DNA of 64,000 nucleotides, taken from NCBI RefSeq assembly GCF_015074785.1, contig NZ_CP042464.1:1922001-1986000 (forward strand). Direction: 5' to 3'. Source of the DNA: Segatella copri. Its GTDB lineage: Bacteria; Bacteroidota; Bacteroidia; Bacteroidales; Bacteroidaceae. This document shows, one piece after another, positions 1 through 7,831 of this stretch. Both the position numbers and the translations under genes were made by a program. Position 1 is the stretch's first letter, and each line of letters starts with the position of its first letter. The notes under the pieces were generated by a model that ran no database searches, was not told the DNA's origin, and saw nothing but the letters and a program-made list of their open reading frames with translations.

Positions 1-139
1 GAAGGTTGCTCTTGATTTTATTCTCACAAGCCTCACAGTGCATCTGTGGGGTTGTGGTGAACACTACAGTCTTGATGTCCTTGGCAAAGGTTACCATTGC
101 CACCATCATCATTGTGAACATTACTAAAATTTTCTTCAT
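1..139 (-). CDS. HMA-type heavy-metal-binding protein (partial)
   Basis: The reverse strand from an ATG at 139 encodes a signal-peptide-like start (MKKILVMFTMMMVAMVTFA) followed by a beta-strand and the metal-binding motif MHCEAC, the M-x-C-x-x-C loop of HMA/MerP/CopZ domains. Only 46 residues are visible before the window edge. Known family role: binds Cu(I), Hg(II) or similar soft metals through the two cysteines; the signal peptide places it in the periplasm. It lies 45 bases downstream of a TonB-dependent receptor on the same strand, so the two are probably co-transcribed in a metal-handling locus. The metal cannot be told from this fragment. Confidence 0.8.
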   Translation of the reverse strand, partial: MKKILVMFTMMMVAMVTFAKDIKTVVFTTTPQMHCEACENKIKSNL

Positions 140-183
140 AACTTTTCTATTTGCTTTAATCATTCTACTTTAAACATTTTCAA

Positions 184-2307
184 TTAAAAGTGTACTCTCA
201 CTCCTGCGTAGAACATCCTGCCCTCTACAGGTCCCCAAACCAAGGTTGGCTCGAAATCGCTTCCCCATGGATTGCCGGCACCATAGATAGGAGTTTTCTG
301 CTTGAAACCAGTCAGATTTTCGCCTCCCACATAGATACTCCAATGGCGGAACCATCTCGTAACCTGCGCACTCACTTGCCCGAAGCTATGGAAACGAGGA
401 GACCATGACTGGCTTCCATCTGCCAACTGGTAAGGCTCAGGATTTCTGCCTCCACCATTCAACTGCACGGTGGCATCAAATTGCCATAGGCCAAGTGGAG
501 TCTTATAGGATGCCGTGAAGAGCGCCTTATACTTACTGGTCAATGGCTTTTCTTTCAAGGTTTTGCCATAATCGTAGGTACACTTCACATCGTTCAGACG
601 ATAAGCCGCTGTTATCTCCAAGCCCTTCAGCAATGGATAAGAGGCATCTATCTGGAAGGTGTGCGAATAAGACTTGCCCATCAGATTGCAGATGGAGATA
701 AGCCCCTTGTTGGCATCATAATCCACCACCGCTTGATTCTTGAAGTCGGTATAGTAATACTCAGCGTTCAGTTTCAGTGTCTTGCCAAACATCGGGATGT
801 AGAAAGCGGTACTTATACCATAGTTCCAAGCCTCCTCTTGCTTAAGTCCATCACCCGTAATCTGAAACTCCCTGCCGCTCGCCAAGAGATAGTTGTACTC
901 TGCTAAGCCAAATACCGTGCGATAGCCCTTACCTGCTGATAAGCGGATGCTGATGGCATCGACAGGCGAATACTTCACGTGGAAACGAGGGGTGAAGAAA
1001 TTGCCATAAAGCGAACTATGGTCGAAACGGACACCTGCCATCGCTGTCAACTTCGTGCCTAACGTATAGGTGTATTGGGCGTATGCTCCTGGAGTCGTCT
1101 CCTTCTCGTTCATTCTCTGCATCTCCGACAAAAGATAAGGAGAGTTTTCTTGCCCTACTGTCGGTCTTGGAGAAACATTCACATTGGCGCGCTGTCCCAG
1201 GTAATCATGGTTGACGCTCAAACCTACCGACAAATTGTGCTGATGAGTAAAATTGGTCTCAAAAATCAGTGAGCCATAGAGATTCTTCTCATTGAGGTCG
1301 TAGAACCTGTTGCCATACTGGGCATCGAGCTGGTGCATCGAAGCTGAGGACATGAAGGCAATATTGGTACCATGCTCGTGATTGAGGATGAAGGCATGTT
1401 TCATATAACCCTCATAACGGTTGGTATGGAGCTTGATTCGATAAATATCATCACTATGAACATGTTCCTCATCCTGCCCACTGGTACGAATCTCCTTCAA
1501 AGCCCCAAGTCCACCATGAAAGATGTAGTGCTTGCCTTTATACAGCCAACGGTTCTGTACATTATATTGTTCTCTGCCTGGCATATCATAGAAACCATCG
1601 CCATTGTCATCATGGTTTTTGAGGATATTCTCATGATGCAACAATATCTCCGTTGCCCACTTATCCGACAGATGAACGTTGGCATCGGCGTTTGCTTCGA
1701 TTCGGCTCTTGGTATCACCAAAGAGGTTTACCTCCACCTGTTGCTCATCCTCTGGCTTCAAGTAATCCACATTGATTTGACCTGTAATCGACTCATAGCC
1801 ATTCTTCACCGAAGCACTACCCTTGGATACTTGAATGCCTTTCATCCAAGGTCCCGGCACATAGCCCAGGGCGTAAGGGATGGCTGCACCACGGAAATTC
1901 GGCAGATTCTCGGTGAGCATCTGTACGTAAGTGCCCGAAAGACCGAGGAGTTTGATTTGTCTTGCGCCCGTCGTGGCATCATTATAAGCCACATCCACCG
2001 AAGGGTTGGTCGTAAAACTCTCGCCCAGGTTGCAACAAGCCGCCTTGAAGAGCTCATCCTTGTTCACAGCGATGCCATTCACGGCACCAGCCAATCGGGA
2101 AGTGCCCGACTTACGAGCCACCACCTTCACCTCCTGCAAGGTCTTGTCCTTAAAAATGGAATCCTGAGTGGAGGAATCTACAGAGTTATTTTCTACAGAA
2201 TTATTATATGATGATGACAGAGACACAACCTCTGTCTTATTGTTTTTTGCATAAGTCTCAGCACCAATAACCAGCAAGGCACTGAGCAATATATATCTTG
2301 AATACAT
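184..2307 (-). CDS. TonB-dependent outer-membrane receptor, metal-type
   Basis: This 707-residue protein has a signal peptide (residues 1-20), a TonB-box/plug region from about residue 57 (LQEVKVVARKSG) to about 170, and a C-terminal beta-barrel ending in VRVHF with the terminal aromatic residue typical of outer-membrane proteins. It lacks the N-terminal carboxypeptidase-like domain of SusC proteins. A cysteine pair (AACCNLGESF, residues 91-92) sits in the plug, and the barrel loops are His/Asp-rich (DEEHVHSDD, HEHG). With an HMA protein downstream and a Cys/His-rich small protein upstream, uptake or handling of a transition metal such as copper is a reasonable inference, not shown by sequence. 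Confidence 0.85.
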   Translation of the reverse strand: MYSRYILLSALLVIGAETYAKNNKTEVVSLSSSYNNSVENNSVDSSTQDSIFKDKTLQEVKVVARKSGTSRLAGAVNGIAVNKDELFKAACCNLGESFTTNPSVDVAYNDATTGARQIKLLGLSGTYVQMLTENLPNFRGAAIPYALGYVPGPWMKGIQVSKGSASVKNGYESITGQINVDYLKPEDEQQVEVNLFGDTKSRIEANADANVHLSDKWATEILLHHENILKNHDDNGDGFYDMPGREQYNVQNRWLYKGKHYIFHGGLGALKEIRTSGQDEEHVHSDDIYRIKLHTNRYEGYMKHAFILNHEHGTNIAFMSSASMHQLDAQYGNRFYDLNEKNLYGSLIFETNFTHQHNLSVGLSVNHDYLGQRANVNVSPRPTVGQENSPYLLSEMQRMNEKETTPGAYAQYTYTLGTKLTAMAGVRFDHSSLYGNFFTPRFHVKYSPVDAISIRLSAGKGYRTVFGLAEYNYLLASGREFQITGDGLKQEEAWNYGISTAFYIPMFGKTLKLNAEYYYTDFKNQAVVDYDANKGLISICNLMGKSYSHTFQIDASYPLLKGLEITAAYRLNDVKCTYDYGKTLKEKPLTSKYKALFTASYKTPLGLWQFDATVQLNGGGRNPEPYQLADGSQSWSPRFHSFGQVSAQVTRWFRHWSIYVGGENLTGFKQKTPIYGAGNPWGSDFEPTLVWGPVEGRMFYAGVRVHF

Positions 2308-2424
2308 AAATATATTTCCTTTTATCCGAATCTTAAATCTTCGCTCCGGATGATTTTACCATTTTATATATGTATGCAACCCTAAGATTTTACTGATAGG
2401 GATAGGCATACGACAATCTTGGCT

Positions 2425-2462
2425 GCAAAAGTACAGAAAAACTTTTGCAACCTATTTGCAAA
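2425..2462 (-). promoter_or_regulatory. Candidate promoter of the TonB receptor gene
   Basis: The minus strand carries TACTTTTGC at 2433-2425, a match to the Bacteroidetes -7 box TAnnTTTGC, about 118 bases before the receptor start. TTTGC-like tracts upstream could serve as the -33 element, but the spacing is not exactly 19-20, so only the -7 box is well supported. Confidence 0.5.
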
Positions 2463-2472
2463 TATGGAAAAA

Positions 2473-2886
2473 TCAAATAATCAGGAAGTTAAGGAGGGCA
2501 AGATAAGCCCTTGGAGGCGAATGCGGAACATTCAGATTCCAATATCTTGCCTTCTGAATGCTACAGATAACAGGACGAGGCAACGTCTGCCAAAGGGCTG
2601 GCGCGATGCCTGCAAACACTGGTGCTGCATCGAAATCCAAGTGTTGGATAGAGACCGTAGGCGATAGTTTCACCAGCTCCACTTCCATGCAATGTTTGTT
2701 CACCTGTGCGCCCAGCTTACCTCGGCAACAATCATGGTGCATGCTACGTTTCACGCAACAGTCAGTCACCATACCCACCATCACCTTGTCATAATGAAGG
2801 CAGTGCATGACGGTAGTACCCACGCTCAAGTAAACCACCATGAGCGAGAGCATCAAAGCCATCAATATGTTGAGCGAACGTTTCAT
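2473..2886 (-). CDS. Small Cys/His-rich membrane-anchored protein (HYC_CC_PP-like)
   Basis: From ATG 2886 this encodes 137 residues; an in-frame start at 2922 is less likely because MKRSLNILMALMLSLMVVYL forms a clean signal/anchor sequence. Metal-ligand-rich motifs follow: MHCLHYDK (C29), DCC (43-44), HHDCC (53-54), HC (66), then SPPR near the C-terminus (about 122-125). The order HYC-like, CC, PP matches the small HYC_CC_PP family found beside TonB receptors and HMA proteins in Bacteroidetes. Function is unknown; metal binding is inferred. The receptor seems to have its own promoter between the two genes. Family assignment is from motif memory, so moderate. Confidence 0.65.
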   Translation of the reverse strand: MKRSLNILMALMLSLMVVYLSVGTTVMHCLHYDKVMVGMVTDCCVKRSMHHDCCRGKLGAQVNKHCMEVELVKLSPTVSIQHLDFDAAPVFAGIAPALWQTLPRPVICSIQKARYWNLNVPHSPPRAYLALLNFLII

Positions 2887-2922
2887 ACCTATTTTTTGCA
2901 CCTTTCTTTTCTCAAGTTGCAA

Positions 2923-3186
2923 AATTAAGCATTTCCATCAGAATATGAAGCTAATACCCCCATAAATTAATTACCTTTAACGGTTTTTCTTTTTTGCAAG
3001 TCTTTACTCCTCCCCATTCAGGCATTCGCCGGTTTCATAACTCTTCGTTATATCCTTTAAGATACCAATCATCTCCTGCCTCAGACTCTCGGGTTTCAGT
3101 ACGCAATGAGTATGTGTAGAAGAAACGTAGTTTAGCATCATAATATCTTTTATTCGCAACAATCTTGCTCACAGGATCATTTTTAC
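2923..3186. other. Intergenic stretch without a supported gene
   Basis: About 260 bases separate the small Cys-rich gene from the ATPase upstream repeats. A 64-codon minus frame (3229-3035) crosses one copy of the ATPase dyad repeat and has no recognisable domain, so it is not called. It contains the conserved-looking end DDWYLKGYNEEL and might be a gene remnant. Confidence 0.4.
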
Positions 3187-3325
3187 TTTCGAAACCGCCA
3201 TTTCGGAAAAACAAGAAGCACACAAACAAATAAAAAAACTTAAATTAGCAAACAAGCAAGCTGATATTCAGGCATTTTTATTACCTTTGCATTCGAAACC
3301 GCCATTTCCGAAACAGCGGTTTCGA
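3187..3325 (+). repeat. Dyad repeats upstream of the AAA ATPase gene
   Basis: The motif TTTCGAAACCGCCATTTC occurs at 3187-3204 and, with one mismatch, at 3291-3308, 104 bases apart. The second copy is extended into a dyad: CGAAACCGC at 3294-3302 pairs with GCGGTTTCG at 3316-3324 around a TTTCCGAAA centre. A -7 box TACCTTTGC lies at 3282-3290, so the second dyad covers the expected transcription start and could be an operator or a 5' UTR hairpin. The other two AAA ATPase genes here also have private dyads upstream. Confidence 0.7.
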
Positions 3326-3362
3326 AAAATAACATCAAAAAAAACTGTAAAATTATAGAAAT

Positions 3363-4545
3363 ATGAAGTTCTTTGGAAGACAAAACGAAATAAAAGAATT
3401 GCAAGAGATAAGAAATCTATCTTTGCAAACGGCCCGTTTTACAATCGTAACCGGACGCCGACGTAGCGGTAAGACATCCTTATTGATAAAAGCATACGAG
3501 GATGTTCAGGATATGCTGTATTTCTTTGTTGCAAGAAAATCAGAAGCAGAACTCTGCAGAGATTTTATCGAAGAGATGACGAGCAAATTTCAGCTTCCTA
3601 TTCTCGGTGAAGTAACACGCTTTGCTGACATCTTTAAATATCTGCTTCAACTATCCAAGATTCGCCCTATCACTCTCATCATTGATGAGTTTCAGGATTT
3701 CAAGCGGGTTAATCCATCTATCTTTTCAGATATGCAAAAGATATGGGACCTTAACAAACAGGAAGCTCACATCAATCTCGTGGTTTGCGGTTCTGTTTAT
3801 TCACTTATGAACATCATCTTTAAAAATAACAAGCAACCTCTTTATGGTAGGCAGACTGGAGAAATAAAAGTCACTCCATTTCCTCCTTCTGTCATTAAGG
3901 AAATTCTCTCTACATATAATTCTGCCTATACCAATGATGACCTACTGGCTCTCTACAGTTATACAGGCGGAGTAGCAGAATATGTAGAAATGATGATGGA
4001 TGCAGGAGCCACGACCAAGGAACAGATGACAGAGCGGTTTATTGCAAAAAACTCTTATTTCATCTACGAAGGAAAAAATATGCTGATAGAAGAATTTGGC
4101 AAAGACTATGCCCGCTATTTCGAGATACTGCAACTTATCGCTTCAGGCTACACAACCCGTGGTGAAATAGAAAGCATCATGAAAATAGAACTTTCGGGCT
4201 ATCTCACCAAACTGGAGAACGACTATAGCTTGATCTCCCGTTATATACCGATGTTCCAAAAGACCAATCGCAACATTCGCTATCAGATAGAAGACAACTT
4301 CCTTCGCGTCTGGTTTCGCTACATCTACAAATATGGCTACATGATAGAGGTTGGCGCCAATAAAAAACTAAAAATGGTCATGGATAAGAGCTACACCACA
4401 TACACCGGCAAGGTTCTGGAAAGATATTTTATTGCCAAGATGATAGAGAGCGAAGAATATACCCAGATAGCCTCCTGGTGGGACAGAAAGGGAGAGAATG
4501 AAATCGATATTATCGCTGCCGATGAACTGGAGCAGAAAGTTATTT
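3363..4545 (+). pseudogene. AAA ATPase with C-terminal DUF234-type nuclease, 5' part (IS-interrupted)
   Basis: The first 394 codons encode a P-loop ATPase: Walker A GRRRSGKT (residues 31-38), Walker B LIIDEF (105-110), a helical/winged-helix middle, and the start of a DUF234 PD-(D/E)xK nuclease-like domain (WWDRKGENEIDIIAAD). An ISL3 element enters after 4545. The open frame runs 24 more codons into the IS and stops at 4619. Removing the IS and one copy of the 8-bp duplication restores an uninterrupted 439-residue protein. This ATPase family is widespread and multicopy in Bacteroidales and archaea, with no settled function. The insertion separates the nuclease Asp from its E-V-K motif. Confidence 0.9.
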
Positions 4546-4612
4546 GGCTCTTCGCAAATTTTGGTGCACATAATGCCCAACTGCAGAATTCTTTAAGAAA
4601 GTTTTACATAAA

Positions 4613-4693
4613 ATGTTAGCGATTGTCCGACAAAAAATGTAAGTTTATTAGTGTTCAAAAAATAAGACTTACAATGGAGACAATCGCTAACAT
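4613..4693 (+). promoter_or_regulatory. Nested hairpin around the ISL3 transposase start codon
   Basis: An outer 15-bp perfect inverted repeat (ATGTTAGCGATTGTC at 4613-4627; its complement at 4679-4693) encloses an inner stem of about 12 bp (4638-4649 with 4661-4673, one bulge). The ATG at 4674-4676 sits in the five-base junction between the two stems. Transcripts entering from outside the IS would fold this leader and could hide the start. The analogy with start-site sequestration in other IS families is inference. Confidence 0.7.
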
Positions 4694-6371
4694 TTGCAAA
4701 GGTACAGAAAATTTAGGAAACAACCAAACGGATTTAAAATTAAATGCTTTTGAAGTGGGAGAAAACCTCGTTGCTTTCCTCATCCCCCACTTTGCTAATT
4801 TCGTTATAATCAACTATACCATCACAGAGGATGAAGTGGCACTGACGCTAAAAAGCAAGTCTACTTGCGCTTGCTGTGATCGTTGCCATATCGAGACACA
4901 TCATACCCGTGGCTGGCAAAAAAGGAAAGTAACCATGCCTCCGCTCGGTGGAAAACGTTTTACACTGATTTTGTATATGCGTAAATTTCACTGTAAGGCC
5001 GATGGTCATTTCTTTACAGAGCAACAGCCCGATTGGCTCAACAAGTATGCTAGATTTTCCATTGACTGTACAAGACTAATGAACCAAGTGCACTTACAGA
5101 TGTCATCAGTCTCAGCTTCCAGAATATTGTCGGATATGGGAATACATTGCTGCCCCAACACATGTATCAATCATCTCAAGAATATAAAACTAGCTTCAGA
5201 TAGGACGGCAACCAACATTGGTATAGACGATTTTGCTAAAAGGAAAGGCTATTCGTATGGTAGTGCCATCGTCAATCATGACACTGGTCAAGTGTTGGAA
5301 TTGATTGATTCTAGAGACTCCGAAAAGGTCGCTGAAGTCCTGAGCCTCTATCATCATGTGTCCACCATCACTCGCGATAGGGGCAAGTGTTACATCAAGG
5401 CTATAAAGAAGGCTCTTCCTGCAGCAACTGTTGTCGCAGACAAATTCCATATTATGGAAAATTTGACGAAAGCACTTTTCCCACAAGTCCAAAGCCGCTT
5501 CTTGCATGAAAGAAAACGTTTGTTGGACAAAAGTGAAATTGGTCCCAAACCTCCAGTCTTAGATCAATCCTGGGTGCTACAAGGTATTTATGCATCTTTG
5601 GACTCAATGAGTAAAGACGTGGAAAAAGCTAAAACATTGGCTAAGCGGAAGTTGTGTCTTCAAATGCATGTAAATCAAGAGCTCTCTATAAAGGATATCC
5701 ATGACAAAACAGGCTATAGCAGTTGCGAGATTAAGAAACTGCTAGATGCAACTTATGAGAGTTTTCTCAACCCTAGCCAACTATGGGTATATAAAAATGT
5801 GAAGTACATATCAGATAGAATCTTAGAGAAAAAGACTTTGGAATACTCAGGTGTGGTCAAGGGCGTTCATGGTTCGGGGAAAAAGTATGCAATGAAAATG
5901 TTGCTGTCCATTCTGAGGGAGAAATGGAAAAATGAATATGGGGAGTACAAAGAAAGAATGAGGAAATTTCTATCAAAAGAAAGCATACGAATGGAAGAGC
6001 ATGATCTTTGGAACGCAATTGTACACTTTAATTCAAGACCAAAGACGGAATCTGTCAAGATTTTCATGCAACAAAAAAACATGTATGATTTGAAATACTT
6101 TGTCTCCACATTTCAAGGGATATTGAGTGGAGAGAACAAAATGGGACTATACAAATGGATAAATATGGCCATTGGATGTGGGGTGGATGGAATAGAAAAG
6201 TTTGCCATGGGTTTGCTTGACGACTACCAGGCCATCAAGAATTCCATTACCAGCAAATGGAACAATGGAATTCTTGAAGGAACGGTATGCAAGATAAAAA
6301 CAGTAAAACGAATTATGGCAGGACGAGCCTCCATCACCTTGTTGGAGAAAAAGGTTGCGCTTAAGCTTTAG
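4674..6371 (+). CDS. ISL3-family transposase
   Basis: From ATG 4674 the protein has 565 residues. An in-frame TTG at 4623 would add 17 residues, but it lies inside the leader hairpin. The N-terminus has a zinc-finger-like cluster (TCACCDRCHIETHH) typical of zf-ISL3. The DDE core is visible as GIDDFAKRKGYSYG (first Asp), VVADKFHIMENL (second Asp) and NGILEGTVCKIKTVKR (Glu), the DDE_Tnp_ISL3 signature. The protein is identical to that of copy 2. The gene is intact, so the element is probably active. The terminal repeats flank it closely on both sides. Confidence 0.95.
   Translation: METIANICKGTENLGNNQTDLKLNAFEVGENLVAFLIPHFANFVIINYTITEDEVALTLKSKSTCACCDRCHIETHHTRGWQKRKVTMPPLGGKRFTLILYMRKFHCKADGHFFTEQQPDWLNKYARFSIDCTRLMNQVHLQMSSVSASRILSDMGIHCCPNTCINHLKNIKLASDRTATNIGIDDFAKRKGYSYGSAIVNHDTGQVLELIDSRDSEKVAEVLSLYHHVSTITRDRGKCYIKAIKKALPAATVVADKFHIMENLTKALFPQVQSRFLHERKRLLDKSEIGPKPPVLDQSWVLQGIYASLDSMSKDVEKAKTLAKRKLCLQMHVNQELSIKDIHDKTGYSSCEIKKLLDATYESFLNPSQLWVYKNVKYISDRILEKKTLEYSGVVKGVHGSGKKYAMKMLLSILREKWKNEYGEYKERMRKFLSKESIRMEEHDLWNAIVHFNSRPKTESVKIFMQQKNMYDLKYFVSTFQGILSGENKMGLYKWINMAIGCGVDGIEKFAMGLLDDYQAIKNSITSKWNNGILEGTVCKIKTVKRIMAGRASITLLEKKVALKL
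4696..4728 (-). promoter_or_regulatory. Antisense/outward promoter inside the ISL3 element
   Basis: On the minus strand TTTG (4728-4725) is followed after exactly 20 bases by TACCTTTGC (4704-4696), a full match to the Bacteroidetes -33/-7 consensus. The RNA would start near 4690, run antisense across the transposase start codon and leader hairpin, and leave the IS through its left end. This could be an antisense regulator of transposase or an outward promoter; neither is shown. Confidence 0.6.
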
Positions 6372-6401
6372 CACTATGTGCACCAAAATTTGCGAAGAGC
6401 C

Positions 6402-6546
6402 AGTTATTTTTTATGAGGTAAAACGCCAAGCTAAGGATATAAATATCGGCATTTTAAAAGATAAAGCCGAGCATTTCTTCCAGGCTACAGGAAAATTCAA
6501 GAAATTCGATATCGGATACCAAGGATTGTCGATGGAGGATATGTAA
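6402..6546 (+). pseudogene. 3' fragment of the IS-interrupted AAA ATPase/nuclease
   Basis: After the second AGTTATTT duplication the frame continues as FYEVKRQAKDINIGIL and on to GLSMEDM, stop at 6546. FYEVK supplies the E-x-K half of the PD-(D/E)xK motif whose Asp (EIDII) remains in the 5' fragment. Joining 4545 to 6410 gives a continuous frame with no other lesion. An open frame entering from the right end of the IS (start at 6355) could express this piece, but without catalytic context. Confidence 0.9.
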
Positions 6547-6629
6547 AAAAGGCTTAAGAAATTGTCTTACAAAGACATAAAATAAGAGAGAAACTATTTT
6601 TTAAGGATAATATTGACTCATAAGAACAA

Positions 6630-7769
6630 ATGAAAAAAGGACTATTTGCACTCGCGCTGGGTACCTTTACCTTGGGCATCGCTGAATTCATCATCGAGGG
6701 CATCATCACAGACATCGCCCACAACATGAACGTTTCTATCCCAGAAGCAGGACATCTCATCTCCATCTATGCACTCGGCGTCTGCGCCGGAGCTTTCTCG
6801 TTGATTCTCATGCATAAATACAGACCCAAGAATATCCTGATGTTCCTGGCTTCGCTCATCACCTTCGGAGCTGTCATCGCCTCAGTAGCACCTAACTACT
6901 GGCTCTTGCTCTGCGCCCGCTTTATAGAAGGTCTGCCTCATGGCGCCTACTTCGGAACGGGTACCATCGTGGCGGTGAAGATTGCCAAAGAGGGTAAGGG
7001 AACCAATGCCGTGGCGATGATGTGTGCAGGTATGCCGGTGGCCAACCTACTGGGTGTGCCGGTGGGAACCTTCCTGAGTCACATGTTCAGCTGGCGAGTA
7101 CCTTTTGTCAGCTGTATCGTGCTCGGACTCATCACCTTATACATGATTCACAGATGGGTTCCGGATGTAGAAGCACTGCCAAACAACGGTATGAAGGCAC
7201 AGTTCCATTTTCTCCGCAACAAGGCTCCGTGGCTCATCATCGCAGCTACCTTCCTGGGCAATGGTGGCATTCTCTGCTGGTTCAGTTATATCTCGCCGCT
7301 GCTTCAGATGGAGGGCGGATTCAGCGCAGCCAGCATCTCTCTGCTGATGATTCTTGCAGGCGGCGGAATGGTAGTAGGCAATCAGGTGAGTGCCTTGCTT
7401 GCCGACCGCTTCAAGCCGGGTCGCTTTACCTGTTATCTCCAGTTTCTGGCAGCAGCGGCACTTCTGCTCACCTTCTTCCTCGCCCCTTTCGGCTGGGTAT
7501 CTGTGGTGCTGATGTTCATCTGCTGCGCCTGTCTTTTCGGCATAGGATCGCCTGAGCAATTCCTCATCGTGAAGCATGCCAAGGGTGGCGAAATGCTGGG
7601 CGGCTGCTGCATTCAGGGTGCCTTCAATCTGGGTAACGCCATGGGAGCTTTCCTCGGTGGTATTCCTGTTGCGATGGGATTAGGATACAACTTCCCTGCC
7701 CTTATCGGTGTGCCGATGGCATTGGCAGGAGCCATCTGTCTGCTGATTTTCCATAAGAAATATGAATAA
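6630..7769 (+). CDS. MFS transporter (AraJ/DHA1-type efflux permease)
   Basis: The protein has 379 residues and about 12 hydrophobic segments, with the DHA1 family motifs ARFIEGLPHGAYFG and GTGTIVAVKIA in TM4-5 and a central loop near residue 180. The family exports sugars, drugs or other small molecules with proton exchange in the inner membrane. The closest recognisable group is AraJ-like arabinose efflux permeases; the substrate cannot be read from sequence. It follows the interrupted ATPase by 83 bases and is likely independent. Its 3' end is 62 bases from the peptidase gene, which has its own -7 box. Confidence 0.85.
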   Translation: MKKGLFALALGTFTLGIAEFIIEGIITDIAHNMNVSIPEAGHLISIYALGVCAGAFSLILMHKYRPKNILMFLASLITFGAVIASVAPNYWLLLCARFIEGLPHGAYFGTGTIVAVKIAKEGKGTNAVAMMCAGMPVANLLGVPVGTFLSHMFSWRVPFVSCIVLGLITLYMIHRWVPDVEALPNNGMKAQFHFLRNKAPWLIIAATFLGNGGILCWFSYISPLLQMEGGFSAASISLLMILAGGGMVVGNQVSALLADRFKPGRFTCYLQFLAAAALLLTFFLAPFGWVSVVLMFICCACLFGIGSPEQFLIVKHAKGGEMLGGCCIQGAFNLGNAMGAFLGGIPVAMGLGYNFPALIGVPMALAGAICLLIFHKKYE

Positions 7770-7794
7770 AAATGCGATAATCCGAAATAAATCA

Positions 7795-7803
7795 CTATCT
7801 TTG
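7795..7803 (+). promoter_or_regulatory. -7 box of the M3 peptidase gene
   Basis: TATCTTTGC matches TAnnTTTGC and lies 28 bases before the ATG at 7832. No clear TTTG is present 19-20 bases upstream. Confidence 0.55.
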
Positions 7804-7831
7804 CAGAAGAATTTCAAATAAACAAAGAAAC

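Larger units (their letters stand above)
4546..6401 (+). mobile_element. ISL3-family insertion sequence, copy 1 (1856 bp)
   Basis: Perfect 27-bp terminal inverted repeats begin GGCTCTTCGCAAATTTTGG (4546-4572) and end at 6401 (6375-6401). The target duplication AGTTATTT is present at 4538-4545 and 6402-6409; eight base pairs is the usual ISL3 duplication length. The element carries one transposase gene. A second copy of the same length, with an identical transposase, lies inverted at 55838-57693 with a different duplication, so both are independent and apparently recent insertions. Confidence 0.97.

Noticed and set aside
3035..3229. 64-residue minus-strand frame upstream of the ATPase
   Set aside because: It crosses one copy of the dyad repeat, has no recognisable domain and no promoter box on that strand. 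It may be a remnant but cannot be supported as a gene.
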